Positions 1-8,011 of a DNA stretch of 36,106 bases are shown in pieces. Position 1 is the stretch's first letter. Each line of letters starts with the position of its first letter. The position numbers and the translations under genes are program-made. The DNA lies in the NCBI GenBank assembly GCA_027622275.1, contig JAQBZB010000058.1, forward strand, positions 1 to 36,106, written 5' to 3'. The DNA comes from Planctomycetota bacterium. GTDB taxonomy: Bacteria; Planctomycetota; Planctomycetia; Pirellulales; Pirellulaceae. The notes beneath the pieces were generated by a model. That model was not told where the DNA came from, did not search any database, and saw only the letters and a program-made list of their open reading frames with translations.

Positions 1-47
1 AAGCATCGCCATGAGGCGTCGCATGGCAGGTTGGAATACCGATTATC

Positions 48-1964
48 TTGCCCGAGTCCTTGGACTACAAAAGACTTAGTGTGCGTTTGCCGTGGCTCCC
101 CACCGAGGCCGAGTGGGAATACGCCTGCCGCAGCGGGACAACGACTTCACGCTACTTTGGCCGCAGTCCCGATGCAGCGAGGCATTACGCGTTCTCGGTC
201 CAAACGGCAACGCAGCAAGTCTCGCCGGTCGGCATGCTCAAACCAAATGACTACGGCCTCTTCGACATGCTCGGCAACATCTCGGAGGTCGTCCACGATC
301 GGGTCGAACAAGGTGGGTCGCGTCGCCGATTACGAGGCGGTTCGGTCTTCACGGAACTGGCGGGGCTTCGCGCCGCGGCGCGCTACTATGCGGATCAAAC
401 GTTCCGCAACGAGAGGGTCGGCTTGCGGGTTGCCCGCACCATCCTGCCGCCGCGAGCGGTCGACGACCGCCTCGCCGAAGTTCAAATCGGACCGCCCGTG
501 CGGGCTCAAGAGTCGAGTCTAGGCGTCTTGCAGGATCACGATCCCGACGCGGCAGAGCAAGCTGCCGGGTTCATCCCCTTTGGCGAAGGCGAGGTCGTTT
601 GTTTGGGAACTGCGGTTCGGGGAATTGTCCAGCCACGGCGATTTCGAATTGAGAATCTCACCGAAGAGACGCTGAGGATAACGGAAGCCTATCTGGGCGG
701 ATTGCTCACGATGGAAGGAGTGCCGAAAACGATCTTGCCACACGGACGAACCGAGTTTGGGGTTGCCGCAAACGACGGTGGTGTTGGTGTGCGGTCTGGG
801 GATTTGGTACTTCGATTCGAGGCCGCGGGACGACAGATGACGCATCGTGGTCACGTCACAGCGAATGTCCATGGATCGATTGTGCATGTGTTCGAGGCAG
901 GAATCAGCAGCCGAGACCGAAGCAATCAAGTGTTTGACTTCGGAACCGTTCCCTTTCAATCACTCGCAGCGCATTTCTTTTCAATCTACCACCGCGGTGA
1001 CGATGATCTGAGAGTCAATCACATTTCTGCGCCGGAAGGATTCACGCTTTCACCCGGTTGGCCGACATGCATCGAAACGCTCAAGTTCGGGCACTTTCGG
1101 GTCGCTGTTGATACCTCGCAGTTGGGTGTACGGTCTGGCCGCGTACGGATTGAGTCGTCGGACAGAGTCGAACCGGTATTTGAATTTGATGTCAAGGCGA
1201 ATGTGATCGACTCCGACGACTTCAGTGTTGCAGGCGTCTATCGCGACGGCCTCTGGCTGTTCGATGCGAATCGCGATGGCGTTGCTGACGATGAACGGAT
1301 CGAGTTTGGTGTCTCAGGCGACCGTGCGCTGACGGGCGATGTGAATGGTGACGGTGTGTGTGACCTTTGCGTGTGTCGACTGGGCTCCGAGGGCGCGTGG
1401 CAGTGGGAGTTCTTTCTACGTGGTGTGGCCGAGCAACCGGAGACCGGGCTCAAACTCACGTTTGGTGATTCGAAAGGGATTCCGCTGCTGGTGGACATGA
1501 CCGGCAGTGGCATCGACCGCCCGGCGGTTGTGGCCCCCAACGATGATGGCCGTGAGCTGCTGTGGAGGTTTGATGTTGATGGGGACGGTCGAGCGGATAG
1601 CGAGCATTCAATGCTGTTCGGTGACGTGAATGGACTGCCGGTCGCCGGCGATTGGAATGGCGATGGGGCAATCGATTTCGGTTGCGTCCTTGCCGGTGAT
1701 GCGATCAGGGGATTCGGCTACGAATGGCACCTCCGCTGGCACGGAGATCCAGGTAACGATGCGGTTCGTAAATTCGGCACCAATGGCGACATTCCTATCG
1801 TCGGCGATTGGGATGCGGACGGACACGTGGAGATCGGCTTCGTTCGCCACGCACAAGATTCGACCGTTTATGAGTGGGCTTTGGATACTCGCGCGGTTGA
1901 TGATCTGCCAACCGTAGAATTCACCTTTGGGCAAGCAGACGACCAGCCAATCGTACTTCGCTAG
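48..1964 (+). CDS. FGE-sulfatase-like domain protein with Ig-like and FG-GAP repeats (5' end doubtful)
   Basis: Residues 1-131 match the C-terminal half of a formylglycine-generating-enzyme (FGE/SUMF1) domain: PTEAEWEYACRSGT (18-31), GLFDMLGN (70-77), RLRGGS (94-99) and GLRVART (125-131). The segment that normally reads WEWC is here ISEVVHD, so the usual catalytic cysteine region is missing. Two Ig-like domains resembling choice-of-anchor D follow (about 172-272 and 280-388). The last 250 residues are FG-GAP/VCBS repeats with calcium-loop motifs such as DVNGDG (about 430), DVDGDG (508), DWNGDG (534) and DWDADG (586). A surface or extracellular binding role is inferred. The start is poor: the only usable codon is TTG at 48, no ribosome site precedes it, and an in-frame TGA at 12-14 closes the frame although FGE-like residues seem to continue upstream of 48. 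The gene may therefore be a truncated or frameshifted remnant of a longer one. Confidence 0.7.
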   Translation: MPESLDYKRLSVRLPWLPTEAEWEYACRSGTTTSRYFGRSPDAARHYAFSVQTATQQVSPVGMLKPNDYGLFDMLGNISEVVHDRVEQGGSRRRLRGGSVFTELAGLRAAARYYADQTFRNERVGLRVARTILPPRAVDDRLAEVQIGPPVRAQESSLGVLQDHDPDAAEQAAGFIPFGEGEVVCLGTAVRGIVQPRRFRIENLTEETLRITEAYLGGLLTMEGVPKTILPHGRTEFGVAANDGGVGVRSGDLVLRFEAAGRQMTHRGHVTANVHGSIVHVFEAGISSRDRSNQVFDFGTVPFQSLAAHFFSIYHRGDDDLRVNHISAPEGFTLSPGWPTCIETLKFGHFRVAVDTSQLGVRSGRVRIESSDRVEPVFEFDVKANVIDSDDFSVAGVYRDGLWLFDANRDGVADDERIEFGVSGDRALTGDVNGDGVCDLCVCRLGSEGAWQWEFFLRGVAEQPETGLKLTFGDSKGIPLLVDMTGSGIDRPAVVAPNDDGRELLWRFDVDGDGRADSEHSMLFGDVNGLPVAGDWNGDGAIDFGCVLAGDAIRGFGYEWHLRWHGDPGNDAVRKFGTNGDIPIVGDWDADGHVEIGFVRHAQDSTVYEWALDTRAVDDLPTVEFTFGQADDQPIVLR

Positions 1965-2021
1965 CCGCAGAATCGTTGTGCATGCTGCCCGCGCCGGTCC
2001 AAGCTGATACCGAATGTCCAA

Positions 2022-3017
2022 CTACTCAGCCAGCTCTTCACTGCCGGGCGCGAAATGCGGTAAGGCCTTCGTAAATCGAATCTCCGCGTTCGGTCGTTCC
2101 TTTTCTGCGGCCCAGTTGAACAGATAGAGTGTGACGGCAGTGGTTAGCTCGTCGCGCGCGTCCTGCCACGTGCGTTGTCCCGGTTCGATTTCGAGACAAC
2201 GGACGAGATGAACACCGAATGGCGTGACGACCGGCGGGCTGACTTCGTTCGCGTTTAATGCGAACGCCGCGCGCGAGAACGCTTCGTGCATCGGCTGGTG
2301 CCGCTCGATGAAGCCGATATCGCCTCCCTTGCCGCTCGTCGGCGCGGTCGAGTGGCTCCGCGCCGCTTCTTCAAAACTGCTCGTTCCGGCGGCAATGGAT
2401 TCGCGGATCTTCGTGGCCCGCTGAACCGCTTGCTCGACACCGGAAGGATTGTCGCCTTCGACCTTGAACAAAATGTGAGCAACTCGCATCCGCGTACCGT
2501 CGAAATCGCGGCGATGATCGCTGAAATACTTTTCGAGATTCTGGTCGGTCAGGTAGCGCGCCAGAACCTTGCGCCAGCCGATTTGCCACTCGAGCAGGCG
2601 TCGCATCTCGGGTGCGGTGATCCGACGCGACGCGAGATGGTCCGCGAGCGTGATGTCGCGTGATTGAAGCTGTTTCTCCAGGCGACTGATTTCCAAGTCG
2701 ACTTCAGCATCCGAGGCACCACGATCCGTCGCCCGCAGCCACTGGATAATCAAGCGGCGATCGATCAACTGGGCCAGCGTTTTTGCTTGAAAGTAAGGCT
2801 TGGCCCCGGCATCGATCTCTCGCGTGCCGAGTGCGACTTGCATCTCGCGCTCGACCTCGCTGACCAGGATCGGGTCACCATTGACCGTCGCGGCGATCAC
2901 CGGCTCGGCAAGCGGCTCATCACCGTGTCCGATCGACGTGATAATCGAGCAACCAACGCAAACGCCGATCGCCGCAGTCCATCGACGACTAAACTTGGGG
3001 GCGAAAAAAGCTCTCAC
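2022..3017 (-). CDS. Exported parvulin-type peptidyl-prolyl isomerase (SurA/PrsA-like)
   Basis: A 331-residue protein with an N-terminal signal sequence (hydrophobic stretch about 14-30). A SurA-N-like helical chaperone region occupies about 38-165 and a PpiC/parvulin (Rotamase) domain about 178-277, with RVAHILF (178-184), GGDIGFI (231-237) and FGVHLV (267-272). Family knowledge: these proteins catalyse cis-trans isomerisation of proline bonds and help fold envelope proteins outside the cytoplasm. The start is GTG at 3017 and overlaps the upstream gene's TGA as GTGA (3014-3017), which supports translational coupling. It is the last gene of a three-gene unit starting with a Tad-type ATPase, so its clients may be proteins handled by that machinery (inference). 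Stop-to-stop spacing to the convergent gene upstream on plus is 57 bp, with no clear terminator. Confidence 0.9.
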   Translation of the reverse strand: MRAFFAPKFSRRWTAAIGVCVGCSIITSIGHGDEPLAEPVIAATVNGDPILVSEVEREMQVALGTREIDAGAKPYFQAKTLAQLIDRRLIIQWLRATDRGASDAEVDLEISRLEKQLQSRDITLADHLASRRITAPEMRRLLEWQIGWRKVLARYLTDQNLEKYFSDHRRDFDGTRMRVAHILFKVEGDNPSGVEQAVQRATKIRESIAAGTSSFEEAARSHSTAPTSGKGGDIGFIERHQPMHEAFSRAAFALNANEVSPPVVTPFGVHLVRCLEIEPGQRTWQDARDELTTAVTLYLFNWAAEKERPNAEIRFTKALPHFAPGSEELAE

Positions 3018-4288
3018 GGCAGTTCAATATCTTTCATTTCGTACTCGACGGGCAACTGCAATATGAGGGCCGGCGTCTTGTACACGAACTTGCACCCTGC
3101 TGGACCGTCCGGCAAATCAAACAGGTACGCCACACCCACTTCGTTCGCCGCCTGTCGCGTTGCTTGCAAGCCGACGTTTTCTAGCCGCTTTCCATCCTTG
3201 TCGGTTAGAAACGCTTCATTCCGATAGACCCAACCGCGATGCGACTCCAAGGCGTTCGCCGCATCTTCAAACCGCAATGCCATGCGTGCTTCGTACAGGT
3301 CGACATTCTTTCGCAGTCGCTCGAATGTCACGACGACTCCGGCTCGCTCTTGCTCCACATCGCGAGCATCCGCGATGTCAGAGAACTCGAATGACTCGAC
3401 GCGGCCTGGAACGAGAGCCGTAAAGCGGCCTTTGATCGAACCGATTCGCTTCGCTTCGCGGCTGGCCAATTGCAGCGGAATCCCAAACTCGACGGCCGAC
3501 ATGCCTAACTCCGCCGAGGCGTTTAAGGCTGCCTGATTTCCAGTGACGGAAAGCGTTTCGCCGCGATCATCCAGCACCGTGATCTCGCTCACTTGTTGCC
3601 GCAAGGCGATCGGACTGACACGCGGTTCCCAGGCCACTCCCAGTGAAAGTCGCATGCCGTTGACGGCCGGGTTCCGCAGATCGCGACGAGCTTCGAGCCG
3701 CAACGCTTCCAAACGAAAGACTCCCGAATAAACGCCCGTTGTGGTACGTGATGTTTCGTTCTCCGGACGTGCGGTCAGCACGAGGGCGCTCGCTTCGCCG
3801 CCGAACTCGTTGATGTTTAGGCCGGTCTGGTCAAGGACTTCATCCAATGCTTGCCAATACGGAGTCTTGTCGAAGCTAACTTTCACTTGACCACTGCGAC
3901 GCTCGTACCCGGTGACTCGATTGCCGGTCTGTTGCTGCATCGCTTGCAGTGCATCGGCCAAGGACATTTCGCCTTCGAGCGTGACCATGCTTGGCTTGGC
4001 GTTCGATTCGGCACTGGATGTCTCCAGCGACTTGCGGACTCGCCCTAAACGCTCCTTCACCTCGGCGGGCGTGCGCGGCGTGATTGGCGGTAGGAGATTG
4101 AGTGCGTCCGGCCCAAGTTCTACCAGGGCCTTCTCCGCAGCTTCGCGCTGCGAGCGTTCATCGTCGTCAAGTTGGCGTACAAGTCGAACGACCTCGGCCT
4201 TCAAATCAGTTGCCGAGGCGCCGTCCCTCGCCGAGCCATCGCCCTGTGCCAACAACAGGAAGCAAATCGACATCGTGGCGGTGTTCAT
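3014..4288 (-). CDS. Exported protein with HEAT-like and STN-like segments, unknown function
   Basis: A 424-residue protein starting at the ATG at 4288, chosen because a GGAGAG ribosome site lies just upstream and because it follows the ATPase gene with an ATGA overlap (4285-4288). A short N-terminal hydrophobic segment (MSICFLLLAQ) looks like a signal peptide. Residues 28-90 form a helical stretch (DDERSQREAAEKALVELGP) resembling planctomycete HEAT-like repeats. Residues 101-172 (SLADALQAMQQQTGNRVTGY) resemble the STN domain found at the N-terminus of secretins and TonB receptors. The rest is predicted beta-rich and unrecognised. It sits between a TadA/CpaF ATPase and a parvulin, so a role in an envelope complex is inferred. 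No enzymatic motif is visible. Confidence 0.75.
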   Translation of the reverse strand: MNTATMSICFLLLAQGDGSARDGASATDLKAEVVRLVRQLDDDERSQREAAEKALVELGPDALNLLPPITPRTPAEVKERLGRVRKSLETSSAESNAKPSMVTLEGEMSLADALQAMQQQTGNRVTGYERRSGQVKVSFDKTPYWQALDEVLDQTGLNINEFGGEASALVLTARPENETSRTTTGVYSGVFRLEALRLEARRDLRNPAVNGMRLSLGVAWEPRVSPIALRQQVSEITVLDDRGETLSVTGNQAALNASAELGMSAVEFGIPLQLASREAKRIGSIKGRFTALVPGRVESFEFSDIADARDVEQERAGVVVTFERLRKNVDLYEARMALRFEDAANALESHRGWVYRNEAFLTDKDGKRLENVGLQATRQAANEVGVAYLFDLPDGPAGCKFVYKTPALILQLPVEYEMKDIELP

Positions 4289-5433
4289 GCCGTCTCTCCG
4301 GGGCTCGTGTTTCGCGGAGTGGTCGAATTCCACACCTTACTGCTGTATTTGATTCGTTCCTGCATTCCGTGTTGATGCGGTTCTTTCGCGAATGTCGGGG
4401 GCTGGCCAGTGAAGGCGAGATTGGCGAGCAGGCGACCGTCTTTCGATTTGCCCGCGAGATGACACTCGAAGACATCTTGCATGGCGTACTGGCCGCGATC
4501 GTCTAGCCCAATCAGTTCGGTGATGCGGCTGACCTTTCGCGAACCGTCTTCCGAGTAGCGATCGAGTTGCACGATCAAGTCGATGGCCGAAGCGACTTGG
4601 GCCCGGGCGACATGGACTGGAATTTCGACATCCGACATCATGGAAAGCGTTTCCAGCCGGATGACGGCGTCGCGCGTCGAGTTGGCGTGGACGGTTGTCA
4701 AGCTGCCCGAGTGACCGCTGAGCATCGCTTGCAACATGTCCAAGGCTTCGCCGCCGCGCACCTCGCCGACAATGATCCGATCGGGACGCATCCGCAAGGA
4801 AGCGACGAACAGCTGGCGAATCGTCAGCTCGCCGCGTCCGTATTGATCGGGGCGTTGCACTTCCAGGTAGACGCAGTGTTTTTGGCGGAGCTTCAACTCG
4901 GACGTATCCTCGATCACAATGATCCGTTCCTCTTCGGGGACGGCGGTCGAGACGGCCCCGAGCAGGGACGTCTTTCCGGTCCCTGTGCCTCCCGAGACGA
5001 TGATGTTCTTTCGCAAGCGGACGCAGATTTCGAGAAACTCGCGGGCTTCCTCGCTCAATGAGCCAAACTGAATCAAATCCTCCAGCGACAGTCCGCCAAG
5101 CTTAAACTTGCGGATCGTCAAGCAAGTTCCGGCACGGCAACCGGGAGGAATGATCGCATGGACGCGCGAACCGTCCGGGAGTCGTGCGTCGAGGATGGGG
5201 TGCTCTTGATTGATTTCGCGTCCAACCCACTGAGCGATGTTGTGGACCGCCGACAGCAGTGCATCCTCGGTCTCGAAACGGGCGTCGACCTCGAACAACT
5301 GCCCCGCCCGCTCGATGTAAACCTGATCGAAGCGATTGACCATGATCTCGGTGACACTGTCGTCGCCGAGCAATCGCGCAATGGGGCTCAGAAAGTAACC
5401 GACGCTCGCCTCGAAGATCGCTTCTCGTGTCAT
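4285..5433 (-). CDS. tadA: Type II/IV secretion ATPase, TadA/CpaF family
   Basis: A 382-residue ATPase. Motifs in order: CpaF-type N-terminal region (about 1-110, with DARLPDGSRVHAI), Walker A GGTGTGKT (148-155), an acidic box IVIEDTSEL, RPDRIIVGEVRGGEA (Walker B region, about 217-231) and the His box GHSGSLTTVHAN (240-251). Family knowledge: a cytoplasmic hexameric motor that drives Tad/Flp pilus assembly or type II-like secretion. The ATG at 5433 begins the conserved region; the frame stays open upstream, but that part is antisense to cdsA and low complexity, so it is excluded. At 382 residues it is shorter than many CpaF proteins, mainly at the N-terminus. No tadB, tadC, tadZ, pilin or secretin gene lies in the window, so this is an orphan copy. 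It overlaps the next gene by 4 nt (ATGA). Confidence 0.9.
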   Translation of the reverse strand: MTREAIFEASVGYFLSPIARLLGDDSVTEIMVNRFDQVYIERAGQLFEVDARFETEDALLSAVHNIAQWVGREINQEHPILDARLPDGSRVHAIIPPGCRAGTCLTIRKFKLGGLSLEDLIQFGSLSEEAREFLEICVRLRKNIIVSGGTGTGKTSLLGAVSTAVPEEERIIVIEDTSELKLRQKHCVYLEVQRPDQYGRGELTIRQLFVASLRMRPDRIIVGEVRGGEALDMLQAMLSGHSGSLTTVHANSTRDAVIRLETLSMMSDVEIPVHVARAQVASAIDLIVQLDRYSEDGSRKVSRITELIGLDDRGQYAMQDVFECHLAGKSKDGRLLANLAFTGQPPTFAKEPHQHGMQERIKYSSKVWNSTTPRNTSPGETA

Positions 5434-5542
5434 GCCCTCTATGATCGTTCTCTGGAGTGAGTCAGTCAACGCATCGAGGCACGCTTCGTGCGGCAGAGAG
5501 GTCGCTGCGGACCAAACAAGAGGCAGTTGCGCAATTCCGCGA

Positions 5543-5607
5543 AGGGCGAGGCTCCGGCCGAGCCTTCCCTCGCCGAGTGCTTCGTGGCTCAGCGGGAGCT
5601 TCGCCCT
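5543..5607. repeat. Imperfect inverted repeat, planctomycete EGEAPAEP-type element
   Basis: The arms 5543-5564 and 5586-5607 are inverted copies with 19 of 22 positions matching and a 21-bp spacer. Read on the minus strand the element translates as EGEAPAEP, a peptide I associate with spurious ORFs over repeats in planctomycete genomes. It lies in the divergent spacer between the Tad ATPase gene and cdsA, so it sits in the 5' leader region of one or both genes. Confidence 0.75.
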
Positions 5608-5679
5608 CCCGAGAAGTTGCCTGTGTGATAGAGTGATATGCGATTTGCCTATCCCGCCTGGCCACGATGAATCGTTGCG

Positions 5680-6678
5680 ATGAACGAACTTGCCAGCCAC
5701 ATCGGCGTTCAACCCAATTTGCTGTGGGCGGTCTGTGCAATGCTTGGCAGCCTGCTGTCGGGGTCGGTCTTGCGAGCCATTTGGCTGACGATTTCGCCGA
5801 CCGAACAGAAACGTAAGAGCTTGGAAAGCTTGAAGACGTGGTGGGTGTTGGTGCTTCTCTTTTGCGGAGCGGTGCTGATGGGGCGCTTTGCCGTCGCCGG
5901 GCTGTTTGCGGTGGCGAGTTGGTTGGGGCTGCGCGAGTTCTTGCGGATGACGAATCAGGCGGGAGAAACCAGCGTTGCCAAACACTGGGTTTATGCAGTC
6001 GTTCCATTGCAGTTTCTGTGGGTTCTGCTGGGGTGGTTCGAGCCGTTTTGGGTCACTGTACCCGTCGCGTGCCTGCTCGCAATCGCCGGGACGACGGCAG
6101 CGGCTGGCAAGACGAAAGGCTTTTTGCGCGCGGCGACAACCGCCACGTGGGGATTGATGCTGATCGTGTTCTGTTTGTCTCACGCTGCGATGCTGCTGGC
6201 GTTGCCGGAAACGAGCAACCTCGTCGCCGGAAATGCCGGCTGGGTGTTCTACTTGGTGTTGCTCACCGAGACCAATGACATCACCCAAGCGTTATGGGGC
6301 CGCCAGTTCGGACGACATCAAGTCACGCCGCGAGTCTCGCCGCACAAGACTTGGGAAGGACTGCTGCTCGGGATCTGCACGACGGTGCTGCTCGCGATAG
6401 TGCTCGCTCCGCTGCTCACGCCATTGCACAACGGTCCGAGTCGCGAGATCGCTCGAATCGAATTTGGCTTGCCGTACGTTTGGTCCGCGTTGGCGGGGGC
6501 CGCGATCGCCGTTAGTGGTTTCTTCGGAGACATTACGATGTCTGCCGTCAAGCGAGACGTGGGAGTTAAAGACAGCAGCTCGCTGTTGCCTGGCCAAGGG
6601 GGCATGTTAGATCGAATCGATAGCCTGATGTTCACGGCTCCTGTCATGTTCTACTTCGTTTACTGGTTCTACGCGTAA
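5680..6678 (+). CDS. cdsA: Phosphatidate cytidylyltransferase (CDP-diacylglycerol synthase)
   Basis: A 332-residue integral membrane protein with about eight hydrophobic segments. The C-terminal CdsA signature is present at about 288-315: S-x-V-K-R, then V-K-D, L-L-P-G-x-G-G and D-R-I-D. The usual His of PGHGG is Gln here. The upstream conserved segment SPHKTWEG is also present. Family knowledge: it converts phosphatidic acid and CTP to CDP-diacylglycerol, the precursor of bacterial phospholipids, in the inner membrane. The next gene, 9 bp downstream on the same strand, encodes a CDP-alcohol phosphotransferase that would consume the product, so they form an operon. The ATG at 5680 is the first start ahead of the first membrane segment; its ribosome site is weak. 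Confidence 0.93.
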   Translation: MNELASHIGVQPNLLWAVCAMLGSLLSGSVLRAIWLTISPTEQKRKSLESLKTWWVLVLLFCGAVLMGRFAVAGLFAVASWLGLREFLRMTNQAGETSVAKHWVYAVVPLQFLWVLLGWFEPFWVTVPVACLLAIAGTTAAAGKTKGFLRAATTATWGLMLIVFCLSHAAMLLALPETSNLVAGNAGWVFYLVLLTETNDITQALWGRQFGRHQVTPRVSPHKTWEGLLLGICTTVLLAIVLAPLLTPLHNGPSREIARIEFGLPYVWSALAGAAIAVSGFFGDITMSAVKRDVGVKDSSSLLPGQGGMLDRIDSLMFTAPVMFYFVYWFYA

Positions 6679-6687
6679 AGTAATCCC

Positions 6688-7311
6688 ATGTCGCCGCCGC
6701 CGGATGACGAGCCGCCAGTCAAAGCAACAAGCAAGGAACCGGTCGCGCGTTTGGTAAACGTGCCGAACGCGCTCTGTGCGATTCGGTTCGTTGGTTCGTT
6801 CGTCCTGATCGGACTCGCGATTGCACAGGCCACGAACGCCTTCGTCGTATTGCTCGGCTTTCTGTTAATGACCGACTGGGTCGACGGCAAGCTGGCGATC
6901 TTGCTAAAGCAACAGACCAAATTCGGAGCGAAGCTCGATACCGTCGCCGACGTGTCGCTGTACACGGCATTACTCTTCGGTCTGTTTTGGCTGAAGGGTA
7001 CAGAAATCGCCAGCCAGTGGCCGTGGATGGGATTGGCCATCGTCAGCTATGCACTGAGCGTGAGTATCGCACTCATCAAGTTTGGCGGCTTCCCGAGCTA
7101 CCATACACGCGCGGCAAAGACGTGTTGGTTTCTGGCCAGTGTCGCCGCGATCGCGCTCTTCGCGGGTTGGTCGACGTGGCCGATTCGCTTGGCCGCGATC
7201 GCCGTTACCGCCACGAACCTCGAAGCCGTCGCGATCACGTTCGTGCTCAACGCCCCGCACGTCGATCTGCCGTCGATCTATCACGCTTGGAAACTCCGCC
7301 AGAACCCGTAG
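6688..7311 (+). CDS. CDP-alcohol phosphatidyltransferase family protein
   Basis: A 207-residue membrane protein with the family active-site pattern at 63-88: D63-x2-D66-G67-x2-A70, then G80-x3-D84-x3-D88. All four catalytic or metal-binding aspartates and both glycines are present. The Arg that normally follows Ala70 (the AR of the DGxxAR motif) is Ile71. Family knowledge: these enzymes transfer a phosphatidyl group from CDP-diacylglycerol to an alcohol (glycerol-3-phosphate, inositol phosphate, serine), or work on other CDP-alcohols. The exact acceptor cannot be read from the sequence; PgsA-like is likeliest from the cdsA neighbour. The gene starts 9 bp after the cdsA stop and ends 4 bp before the stop of the convergent DedA-like gene. 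Confidence 0.85.
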   Translation: MSPPPDDEPPVKATSKEPVARLVNVPNALCAIRFVGSFVLIGLAIAQATNAFVVLLGFLLMTDWVDGKLAILLKQQTKFGAKLDTVADVSLYTALLFGLFWLKGTEIASQWPWMGLAIVSYALSVSIALIKFGGFPSYHTRAAKTCWFLASVAAIALFAGWSTWPIRLAAIAVTATNLEAVAITFVLNAPHVDLPSIYHAWKLRQNP

Positions 7312-7315
7312 CGGT

Positions 7316-8011
7316 TCAGGACAGTTGCGTCGGAGTGTGAATGAGACCCAATCGCCGCAAGAGAACGCGAATTGCGATTGGCGCGATAGCGAGAAGCACC
7401 ACCGCAATCAGCAGTTGGGGCGAGACAACTCCGAACACGCCCCGCTCGGCTAGCGTCCTCAGCGTCGGCAATTGTGAGCCTGCATAGGCGAAGAAAAACG
7501 AGCCGGGCAGCAATCCCAACAGCGTGGCCAATACAAAGCTCCGCGCGCGAATGGTTGTCGCTCCCATCGCGTAGTTCGTCAGCGTGTATGGAAAGTGGGC
7601 GACGCGCAGCGCGAAGAGATAAAACCCTCCATCGCGTTCCAGCGCCCGATCGATACGCGCGACGTAGTGCCCAAACCGACCATCAATCACGTCGCCCAGG
7701 ACGTATCGGCTGAGACAGAACGAGATTGTGGCTGCAAACGTCAAGGCGAGAGTTACAATCCCGACGCCTGCGACGCACCCAAAGATCCAGCCGTAAACAA
7801 TGGACTTGCCGCCCGTGCCGGGAATCAACGATGCCGCTACGTAAATTAGGAAGCCAAGCAAGCCCGATCTCCACGGATGTTCGTTGACCTGCTGGCGCAG
7901 CCAGGACTCGTGGACGATCAACTGCTCCAACGACAACCAGCGCTCGAAAATCCAGAGGAGGAAACAGCACACTGCGACGAACATCGCGAATACAATTACT
8001 TTTCGTTTCAT
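7316..8011 (-). CDS. TVP38/TMEM64 (DedA superfamily, VTT domain) membrane protein
   Basis: A 231-residue protein with five to six hydrophobic segments. The VTT-domain core is clear: a re-entrant loop region SLIPGTGG (61-68) and the downstream signature FALRVAHFPYTLTNYAMGAT (133-152), then LATLLGLLPGSFFFAYAG. Family knowledge: DedA/TVP38 proteins are linked to membrane lipid transport or homeostasis, several acting as lipid flippases or scramblases. The ATG overlaps the stop of the upstream lipid-kinase gene as ATGA (8008-8011), so the two are translationally coupled. This places it with lipid metabolism, matching cdsA and the CDP-alcohol transferase on the opposite strand. Confidence 0.85.
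   Translation of the reverse strand: MKRKVIVFAMFVAVCCFLLWIFERWLSLEQLIVHESWLRQQVNEHPWRSGLLGFLIYVAASLIPGTGGKSIVYGWIFGCVAGVGIVTLALTFAATISFCLSRYVLGDVIDGRFGHYVARIDRALERDGGFYLFALRVAHFPYTLTNYAMGATTIRARSFVLATLLGLLPGSFFFAYAGSQLPTLRTLAERGVFGVVSPQLLIAVVLLAIAPIAIRVLLRRLGLIHTPTQLS

Noticed and set aside
5434-6288. N-terminal 285-codon extension of the Tad ATPase frame
   Set aside because: It is antisense to cdsA and to a repeat, is Arg/Gln/His-rich without domain character, and the CpaF-type region begins at the ATG at 5433.
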